A stretch of DNA of 10,742 nucleotides from Rhodobacteraceae bacterium UBA6273. Lineage in GTDB: Bacteria > Pseudomonadota > Alphaproteobacteria > Rhodobacterales > Rhodobacteraceae. Below the pieces are notes generated by a model that made no database searches, had not been told where the DNA came from, and saw only the letters and a program-made list of their open reading frames with translations. The stretch spans positions 1-10,742 of the forward strand of contig DJUV01000118.1 in assembly GCA_002440625.1 (NCBI GenBank), in the 5' to 3' direction. Numbering within the stretch: position 1 is the first letter of the stretch; each line of letters begins with the position of its first letter. The translations under genes were made by a program, and so were the position numbers. Of this stretch, positions 5,769 to 10,742 are shown one piece after another.

Positions 5769-8120
5769 TTATGAAAATTTGTTGTCCCTCGGAAAACCGT
5801 GTGGAGGGGTCTTGCCCATGCCGGCGCGGCGGCCGATCCAGTCGGCCATGTTCTCGGTCCGCGTGTTGCCGTTCGCCATCGGCCATGAGAGACCCTTCGC
5901 CATGTCGAAGGTGGTGATGTCCGACAATCCGCCGTCCAGCTCCAGCACCCCCTGCCGGCCACGCGCCATGTTGTACTTCTGCAAGCGGACGCCCTTGCCG
6001 CGGGTCATTTCCGGCAGTTCCGACAGGGGAAAGACAAGAAGTTTGCGGTTCTTCGAGACGATGGCGACGTGATCGCCCGCCACCCGCTTGCAGACGACCA
6101 TGCGGTTGTCGTCGGAGAGGTTCATCACCTGCTTGCCGGCGCGGGTCTGGGCCATGACCTCATCGACGCTGACAAGGAAGCCCTCGCCCGCCGTCGAGGC
6201 CACGATCAGCCGGTCGCCGGGCCGGTGGATCAGAAGGTCGACGATCTCCGCCTCGTTCGGCAGGTCGACCATCAGGCGCACAGGCTCGCCCAGGCCGCGC
6301 CCGCCGGGCAGGTTCGCGCCGAGCAGCGTGTAGAAACGCCCGTTGGCGCCGGCGATGAGGATCTTGTCCGTCGTCTCGGCGTGGAAGAAGAAGCGCGCTT
6401 CGTCGCCGTCGCGGAACTTCACGTCCGTCTCAAGCGGCTGGTGCCCCTTCATGGCGCGAATCCAGCCCATCTTCGAACAGATGACGGTGATCGGCTCACG
6501 CTCGATCATCGCTTCGATTGGCACTTCTTCAACAACGGTGGCATCGGCGAAGTCCGTGCGACGGGCGCCGCCGGGGGCATCCTTGCCGAAAAGCTTCTGG
6601 ATGTCCTTCAGCTCGGAGGCGATCTTTTTCCACTGCAGGTTGTTCGAATTCAACAAATCATCCAGCGCCGCACGCTCCTGCATCAGGGCGTCCTGCTCTT
6701 TCAGAAGTTCGATTTCCTCAAGCCGGCGCAAGGAGCGCAGACGCATGTTGAGGATCGCCTCGACCTGCACATCGCTCAACCCGTCCTCGGTATGCGGCAG
6801 CGTCAGCGGCGAGACATAGTCCTTTTCGGACATGGCGCGGGGTTGCTTCCGGGACCACTCCTCGGCCATCAGCGCGGATTTGGGATCGGCGTCATAGCGG
6901 ATAATGTCGATCACCCGGTCGAGGTTCAGGAAGGCGGTGATGAAGCCTTCCAGCACTTCCAGCCGATGGTCGATCTTTTCCATCCGGTGCTGGCTCCGGC
7001 GGATTAGCACCTCCTGCCGGTGGCCGAGGAAGGCGCGCAGCACCTCCTTCAGCGAACAGACCTTGGGCACCCGCCCGTCGATCAGCACGTTCATGTTGAG
7101 GCTGAAGCGCGTCTCAAGATCGGAGTTGCGGAAGAGCATGCCCATCAGCATCTCGGGGTCGACATTGCGCGACCGCGGTTCCAGCACGATGCGGATGTCA
7201 TCGGCGCTTTCGTCCCGCACATCGGCGAGAAGCGGCACCTTCTTCAGCTGGATGATCTCGGCCAGACGCTCGATCAGCTTCGATTTCTGTACCTGGAAGG
7301 GAATTTCGGTGACGATGATGTTCCACGTCCCCCGGTCGAGATCCTCGATGGCCCAGCGCGCGCGGGTGCGGAAGCTGCCGCGCCCGGTCAGATACGCCTC
7401 GCGGATCGCCTCCTTCGGCTCGACGATGATGCCGCCGGTCGGGAAATCGGGGCCGCGCACGAGATTGATGAGCGTGTCGTCCTGCACCCCGTCGGAATTC
7501 TCGGCCTTGGCGAGATGCAGGCAGGCGTCGATCAGTTCGTGCAGGTTGTGCGGCGGGATATTCGTCGCCATGCCGACCGCGATGCCCGATGACCCGTTGG
7601 CCAGAAGGTTCGGGAAGGCGGCGGGCAGTACCACAGGCTCTTCCAGCGTACCGTCGTAGTTCGGGCGGAAGTCGACGGAATTCTCGGCCAGCCCCTCCAT
7701 CAGCGCCTCTGACGCCGCCGTCAGCCGCGCCTCGGTGTAGCGGGAGGCAGCCGGGTTGTCGCCGTCGATATTGCCGAAGTTGCCCTGCCCATCCACCAGC
7801 GGGTAGCGCATGTTGAAGTCCTGCGCGAGCCGCGCCATCGCGTCATAGATCGCGGCATCGCCATGCGGATGGTAGTTGCCCATCACGTCGCCGGAGATCT
7901 TGGCCGACTTCCGGAAACCGCCTGTCGGGCTCAGTTTCAGCTCGCGCATGGCGTAAAGGATTCGCCGGTGAACGGGCTTCAGACCGTCGCGCGCATCGGG
8001 CAAGGCGCGGTGCATGATCGTGGAAAGTGCATAGGTCAGATACCGCTCGCCGATGGCGCGAGAAAGCGGTTCGGAGATGGTCATCGGCAGGATATTGCGG
8101 TCGTCGGTATCGTCGCTCAT
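5769..8120 (-). CDS. parC: DNA topoisomerase IV subunit A
   Basis: This 783-residue type IIA topoisomerase subunit cuts and rejoins DNA and, with ParE, decatenates daughter chromosomes. The breakage-reunion domain starts at [20 protein letters not shown] (19-38). [13 protein letters not shown] (46-58) and [13 protein letters not shown] (83-95) follow, and the catalytic tyrosine is Y128 in ASRYTEAR. The C-terminal part (about 500-783) is a degenerate beta-pinwheel without the QRRGGKG GyrA box, which favours ParC over GyrA. At the quinolone-determining sites corresponding to E. coli ParC Ser80 and Glu84, this protein has Ala89 and Asp93. The start at 8120 (MSDDTDDR) has no clear Shine-Dalgarno; Met13 (MTISEP) is a possible alternative. 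The frame remains open upstream to 8651, but that extension is antisense to the SH3b gene. It is followed 21 nt later by the YjgN-like gene on the same strand. Confidence 0.95.
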   Translation of the reverse strand: MSDDTDDRNILPMTISEPLSRAIGERYLTYALSTIMHRALPDARDGLKPVHRRILYAMRELKLSPTGGFRKSAKISGDVMGNYHPHGDAAIYDAMARLAQDFNMRYPLVDGQGNFGNIDGDNPAASRYTEARLTAASEALMEGLAENSVDFRPNYDGTLEEPVVLPAAFPNLLANGSSGIAVGMATNIPPHNLHELIDACLHLAKAENSDGVQDDTLINLVRGPDFPTGGIIVEPKEAIREAYLTGRGSFRTRARWAIEDLDRGTWNIIVTEIPFQVQKSKLIERLAEIIQLKKVPLLADVRDESADDIRIVLEPRSRNVDPEMLMGMLFRNSDLETRFSLNMNVLIDGRVPKVCSLKEVLRAFLGHRQEVLIRRSQHRMEKIDHRLEVLEGFITAFLNLDRVIDIIRYDADPKSALMAEEWSRKQPRAMSEKDYVSPLTLPHTEDGLSDVQVEAILNMRLRSLRRLEEIELLKEQDALMQERAALDDLLNSNNLQWKKIASELKDIQKLFGKDAPGGARRTDFADATVVEEVPIEAMIEREPITVICSKMGWIRAMKGHQPLETDVKFRDGDEARFFFHAETTDKILIAGANGRFYTLLGANLPGGRGLGEPVRLMVDLPNEAEIVDLLIHRPGDRLIVASTAGEGFLVSVDEVMAQTRAGKQVMNLSDDNRMVVCKRVAGDHVAIVSKNRKLLVFPLSELPEMTRGKGVRLQKYNMARGRQGVLELDGGLSDITTFDMAKGLSWPMANGNTRTENMADWIGRRAGMGKTPPHGFPRDNKFS

Positions 8121-8195
8121 GGATGTTGTGTAATTCTTCGAAACGAGCGGGTCCAGTTCGATTTCCCCGTGCAGAAACCCACAACAGTTGCGCGG

Positions 8196-8214
8196 CAAGC
8201 GCAGAAAACGCTTG
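8196..8214. repeat. Inverted repeat in the parC / SH3b divergent region
   Basis: CAAGCG (8196-8201) and CGCTTG (8209-8214) form a perfect inverted repeat around the A-rich heptamer CAGAAAA. It lies 76-94 bp upstream of the parC start and about 57 bp upstream of the preferred SH3b start. It could be a transcription factor site or an RNA hairpin. The rest of 8121-8270 shows no convincing promoter pair or terminator on either strand. Confidence 0.35.
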
Positions 8215-8270
8215 GAGGCATGTGGTCCTTCCGGTGTAGCCTTTTCGCAGGGGATGTCTCGGGGTGGGTG

Positions 8271-8816
8271 ATGGTCCATTGGGGCCTTGGTGTCTGCGCG
8301 GCTGTGTTTGCCGTCATGCTGCTGATTCCGGTGCCGCTGCGACCGGAGCGCCATGGCCATACGGAGGCACCCGTCGTGCAATTCGGCAAGGACGGCCTGC
8401 CGAGCCTTTCGCCCGTCGCCCCGCCGCGCGCCGGGGCCGCGCTCGTGAGCCTGCCGGAGGAAATCGCCGGAGAAGTTCCGGCGCCGGCCATGCCTGAGGT
8501 CGCAAGCATCGCCACCAGTTCCGGACCGCCCAGCCCCCCCGAAACGACTGCCGAGGAATCCGCGAAGCATCGCTTGCTGAATATGGAGTTGGGAATTCGG
8601 CCTTTTGTGGCCCGACCCGAGGTTTACCGGATTGCCGTGCCGCAGACCCAACTTCGCGCCGGTCCTTCGACGTTAGAGCGCGGCACCTCGCTCCTCGCTG
8701 CCGGCGATCGGGTCGAGGTGCTGTCGCGCTATGCCGACCGCTGGGTCTTTGTCCGGCTTGCCGACGGCAAGACCGAAGGCTATCTCGACGCGACACTGCT
8801 GTCGCCCGCCAACTAG
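8271..8816 (+). CDS. Membrane-anchored SH3b (bacterial SH3) domain protein
   Basis: This 181-residue protein (from the preferred start) has an N-terminal hydrophobic anchor or signal segment ([20 protein letters not shown], 4-23). A Pro/Ala-rich linker (about 24-95) follows, then a C-terminal bacterial SH3 domain with LRAGPST (128-134), an AGDRVEVL strand and a WVFVRL...EGYLDATLL end. Such domains usually bind peptidoglycan or other cell-wall ligands in the periplasm, so a cell-envelope role is likely but the ligand is unknown. Start choice is uncertain. ATG 8271 places the hydrophobic segment at the N-terminus, but only a GGGG-type ribosome-binding site is visible. An in-frame ATG at 8220 follows GGAGG with a 1-nt spacer, too close for a normal site, and would add 17 residues. 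The SDR gene starts 31 nt downstream and is probably cotranscribed. Confidence 0.8.
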   Translation: MVHWGLGVCAAVFAVMLLIPVPLRPERHGHTEAPVVQFGKDGLPSLSPVAPPRAGAALVSLPEEIAGEVPAPAMPEVASIATSSGPPSPPETTAEESAKHRLLNMELGIRPFVARPEVYRIAVPQTQLRAGPSTLERGTSLLAAGDRVEVLSRYADRWVFVRLADGKTEGYLDATLLSPAN

Positions 8817-8847
8817 CTGGCCCCGGGCGCGAAGTAGGGAGAGCGGC

Positions 8848-9675
8848 GTGGCGCAAAGCATCCTCATCACCGGCTGTTCATCGGGCATCGGCCATGACGC
8901 GGCGCACGGGCTGAAGCGGGAAGGCTGGCGCGTCCTTGCCACCTGCCGGCAGGAACCGGATTGCGAAAGGCTGCGGGCCGAAGGGCTGGAAAGCTTTGTT
9001 CTCGACTATGCCGATCCGGCCAGTATCGAAGCAGCTCTGGCCGAGGCGCTGCGGCGCACCGGCGGCACGCTGGATGCGATCTTCAACAACGGCGCCTTCG
9101 CCTGCCCCGGCGCGGTCGAAGACCTGCCGACGGACGCGCTGAGGGAGATCTTCGAGGTCAATCTTTTCGGCTATCACGACCTTATCCGCCGGGTGATCCC
9201 GGTGATGCGGGCGCAGGGCCATGGCCGGATCGTCAACTGTTCCTCCGTCCTCGGCCTCGTGCCGATGCGCTGGCGCGGCGCCTATGTGGCGACGAAATTC
9301 GCGATGGAGGGGCTGACGGATGTGCTCAGGCTTGAGATGGCCGATACGCCGATCAAGGTGATCCTGATCGAGCCGGGGCCGATCACGTCGAAGATCCGGG
9401 TGAACTCCATCCCGCATTTCGAACGCTGGATCGACTGGCGCAACAGCCCTCGGCGGGCAGAGTACGAGGCTTCGCTGCTGAAGCGGCTTTATGAGGCGCG
9501 CGGGCCGGACCGGTTCGAACTGCCGGCCTCGGCGGTGACGACGAAGCTTCTGAAGGGATTGACCGCGAAGAACCCGGCGCCGCGCTACTTCGTCACCACG
9601 CCGACCTATCTGATGAACCTCGCCCGACGCTTCCTGCCTACCCGCGCGCTCGACGCGATGATCCGTCGCGGCTGA
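8848..9675 (+). CDS. Classical short-chain dehydrogenase/reductase (SDR)
   Basis: This 275-residue Rossmann-fold oxidoreductase has the full classical set of motifs: the cofactor loop TGCSSGIG (8-15), NNGA (80-83, in place of the usual NNAG), the structural Asn105, and the catalytic Ser133, Tyr146 and Lys150 (YVATK). The PG motif (E175-PGPIT) follows the catalytic strand. Arg34 at the end of the second beta strand (ATCR) suggests NADPH over NADH. The substrate is unknown; the general type resembles YbbO- or retinol-dehydrogenase-like SDRs acting on hydrophobic carbonyls or alcohols. The GTG start at 8848 is supported by AGGGAG (8836-8841) with a six-base spacer, and by beginning directly at the first beta strand. 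It lies 31 nt after the SH3b gene, so the two likely share a transcript. Confidence 0.93.
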   Translation: MAQSILITGCSSGIGHDAAHGLKREGWRVLATCRQEPDCERLRAEGLESFVLDYADPASIEAALAEALRRTGGTLDAIFNNGAFACPGAVEDLPTDALREIFEVNLFGYHDLIRRVIPVMRAQGHGRIVNCSSVLGLVPMRWRGAYVATKFAMEGLTDVLRLEMADTPIKVILIEPGPITSKIRVNSIPHFERWIDWRNSPRRAEYEASLLKRLYEARGPDRFELPASAVTTKLLKGLTAKNPAPRYFVTTPTYLMNLARRFLPTRALDAMIRRG

Positions 9676-9739
9676 TGCCTCTGGGCTGGCATTGCACGGC
9701 CCGGAGTTGTAGAAGGCGGGCCTGACCCCCGGAGCCGCC

Positions 9740-9946
9740 ATGACCAAAGATCCGCTCTTCATCGTCGTCGCCTTCGCCTGCCTCGCGGTCCTGGTGATCC
9801 TGATGATCGGCATCGGCGGTTTCGCCAAGGGCGGCGACTTCAACCGCAAGCATGCCAACCGGATCATGCGCTACCGGATCATCGCGCAGGCCGTCGCCGT
9901 GGCGCTGATCCTGCTCTTCGTGTTCCTGCGCCGCGGGGGCATCTGA
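9740..9946 (+). CDS. HIG1-type twin-transmembrane protein
   Basis: This 68-residue protein has two hydrophobic helices (about 6-28 and 47-63). They are separated by a short polar loop, GGFAKGGDFNRKHANRIMRYR, containing the Gly-Gly-Asp-Phe-Asn and Asn-x-x-MR-x-R pattern of HIG1 domains. HIG1 proteins in mitochondria assist assembly or tuning of cytochrome c oxidase supercomplexes. Bacterial members are thought to be inner-membrane proteins linked to respiration, but a specific partner cannot be read here. The start has GGAG (9731-9734) with a five-base spacer. A weak -10-like TAGAAG (9710-9715) lies in the 64-bp gap after the SDR gene, so it may have its own promoter. Its stop overlaps the next start (TGATG), so the two genes are probably translationally coupled. 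Confidence 0.88.
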   Translation: MTKDPLFIVVAFACLAVLVILMIGIGGFAKGGDFNRKHANRIMRYRIIAQAVAVALILLFVFLRRGGI

Positions 9947-10518
9947 TGGTCGTCCTCAACCGGATCTACACGCGGACCGGCGACAAGGGCGAAACCGCGC
10001 TTTCGGATGGCCGCCGCGTCGCCAAGCACAGCCTTCGCGTCGAAGCCTACGGCACGGTGGATGAGACGAATTCGGTTCTCGGCCTCGCCCGGCTTCATGC
10101 CGATGCGGATATGGCAGCGGCGCTGGCGCGCATCCAGAATGACCTCTTTGACCTTGGCGCCGACCTGTCGCGCCCCGGCATGGCGAAGGATGCCGAAGCC
10201 CCCTATCCGGTCCTGCGCATCATTGAAGCGCAGGTCGAACGGCTGGAGCGGGAAATCGACGCGATGAACGCGCGGCTTGAACCGTTGCGCAGCTTCGTCC
10301 TGCCGGGCGGATCAGCGCTTGCCGCACATCTGCACCAATGCCGCACCGTCGCGCGGCGGGCCGAACGGCTGGCGGTGGCGCTCGCCGCGACAGAAGAGGC
10401 CAACCCGGCGGCGATCCGCTATCTCAACCGTCTGTCGGACTGGTTCTTTGTCGCCGCCCGCATCGCCAATGACGAAGGCCGCGCCGATGTCCTCTGGGTT
10501 CCCGGCGCGAACCGCTAG
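9946..10518 (+). CDS. PduO-type ATP:cob(I)alamin (cob(I)yrinic acid a,c-diamide) adenosyltransferase
   Basis: This 190-residue cytosolic enzyme transfers the 5'-deoxyadenosyl group of ATP to cob(I)alamin to make coenzyme B12. Motifs of the PduO/MMAB class are present: the ATP-binding N-terminus IYTRTGDKGET (7-17), YGTVDETNS (35-43), SFVLPGGS (116-123), the R-x3-RR-x-E helix (R133, R137, R138, E140), and YLNRLSDWFFV (159-169). Its length matches single-domain members. It is unrelated in fold to CobA/BtuR. The ATG overlaps the HIG1 stop by one base and a G-run (9935-9939) serves as ribosome-binding site. The product would supply adenosylcobalamin to mutases such as methylmalonyl-CoA or ethylmalonyl-CoA mutase, none of which is in the window. 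No cobalamin riboswitch is visible. Confidence 0.95.
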   Translation: MVVLNRIYTRTGDKGETALSDGRRVAKHSLRVEAYGTVDETNSVLGLARLHADADMAAALARIQNDLFDLGADLSRPGMAKDAEAPYPVLRIIEAQVERLEREIDAMNARLEPLRSFVLPGGSALAAHLHQCRTVARRAERLAVALAATEEANPAAIRYLNRLSDWFFVAARIANDEGRADVLWVPGANR

Positions 10519-10692
10519 ACCGCGCCCCGGCCAAGCCTGTCTGTCGCTAACATCGCGAAACGTGGCGTCCCTTGGCCATCCCATGTCGATTTTACTCTGT
10601 CACCGCAGGCTCGAAGCCGCTACATCGGCGGGCGAGTGCTCGTCTTGCCGCACCGTCAGGTGTGGCGTCCTTTCTAGGGAGAATTGCCGGCC
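10519..10692 (+). other. Intergenic region upstream of etfB with short repeats
   Basis: This 174-bp gap holds no convincing gene. GTGGCGTCC followed by a pyrimidine and TT occurs twice, at 10562 and 10662, exactly 100 bp apart. GGCCAAG (10529-10535) and CTTGGCC (10571-10577) form a perfect 7-bp inverted repeat around 35 bases. I find no well-matched -35/-10 pair and no stem followed by a T-run. The region presumably contains the etfB promoter and may separate etfB from the adenosyltransferase transcript. Confidence 0.45.
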
Positions 10693-10742
10693 ATGAAAGT
10701 CCTCGTCCCCGTCAAGCGGGTGATCGACTACAACGTGAAGGT
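10693..10742 (+). CDS. etfB: Electron transfer flavoprotein beta subunit, N-terminal fragment (runs off the right edge)
   Basis: The frame from ATG 10693 gives MKVLVPVKRVIDYNVK and continues off the window. This is the characteristic first beta strand and loop of EtfB in alphaproteobacteria. The subunit binds AMP, with FAD bound mostly by EtfA, and the dimer passes electrons from acyl-CoA dehydrogenases to ETF:ubiquinone oxidoreductase. An AGGGAG (10676-10681) lies 11 nt upstream, slightly far for a ribosome-binding site. etfA is expected next, outside the window. Only 16 full codons are seen, so confidence rests on the diagnostic start peptide. Confidence 0.82.
   Translation, partial: MKVLVPVKRVIDYNVK

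Noticed and set aside
6069..7659. Plus-strand open frames opposite parC
   Set aside because: They lie entirely antisense to a highly conserved essential gene and show no domain-like sequence.
8121..8651. N-terminal extension of ParC to 8651
   Set aside because: The in-frame extension is antisense to the SH3b gene and has no ParC homology; ParC proteins normally begin a few residues before the [13 protein letters not shown] segment.
9687..9697. TGGC...TTGC resemblance to a sigma-54 promoter
   Set aside because: The two half-elements are separated by a single base, far from the required -24/-12 spacing.
9698..9722. Inverted repeat GGCCCG...CGGGCC between the SDR and HIG1 genes as a terminator
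   Set aside because: The 6-bp stem has a 13-base loop and no following T-run; it could arise by chance in GC-rich DNA.

Overview
The window looks like a GC-rich alphaproteobacterial chromosome, most likely Rhodobacterales (Rhodobacteraceae/Paracoccaceae). The grounds are the strong GC bias at third codon positions, the ParC type, the alphaproteobacterial style of the P450, and the set of neighbours (lipoprotein before tuf, HIG1 protein, PduO-type adenosyltransferase, etfB). I see no insertion sequence, phage gene, CRISPR array, tRNA or rRNA. It reads as a core or near-core segment, not a mobile island.

Layout, left to right. The left edge carries the first seven codons of tuf (EF-Tu) on the minus strand, preceded by a leader hairpin and a candidate promoter. 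Upstream of it, on the same strand, is a lipoprotein gene (123-791). That gene diverges from a cytochrome P450 gene (891-2258) across about 100 bp that holds a candidate promoter for each direction. A Gly-rich DUF533/TerB-like gene follows (2341-3300) and ends in a stem-loop terminator. It converges on a minus-strand block read right to left: parC (8120-5769), a YjgN/DUF898 membrane protein (5747-4521) and a membrane-anchored M48 metalloprotease (4524-3391). The last two overlap by ATGA.

To the right of parC and divergent from it are a membrane-anchored SH3b protein (8271-8816) and a classical SDR oxidoreductase (8848-9675). Next come a 68-residue HIG1-type twin-transmembrane protein (9740-9946) and a PduO-type cob(I)alamin adenosyltransferase (9946-10518), which overlap by one base. 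After a 174-bp gap with short repeats, the first 16 codons of etfB reach the right edge.

Functional themes: translation (tuf), DNA decatenation (parC), envelope proteolysis and quality control (YjgN plus M48), redox chemistry (P450, SDR), and an energy/B12 group (HIG1, adenosyltransferase, ETF). I do not see a clearly new defence or mobile system. The best candidates for under-described biology are the coupled YjgN-M48 pair, the repeat-rich DUF533 protein, and the overlapping HIG1-adenosyltransferase pair next to etfB.
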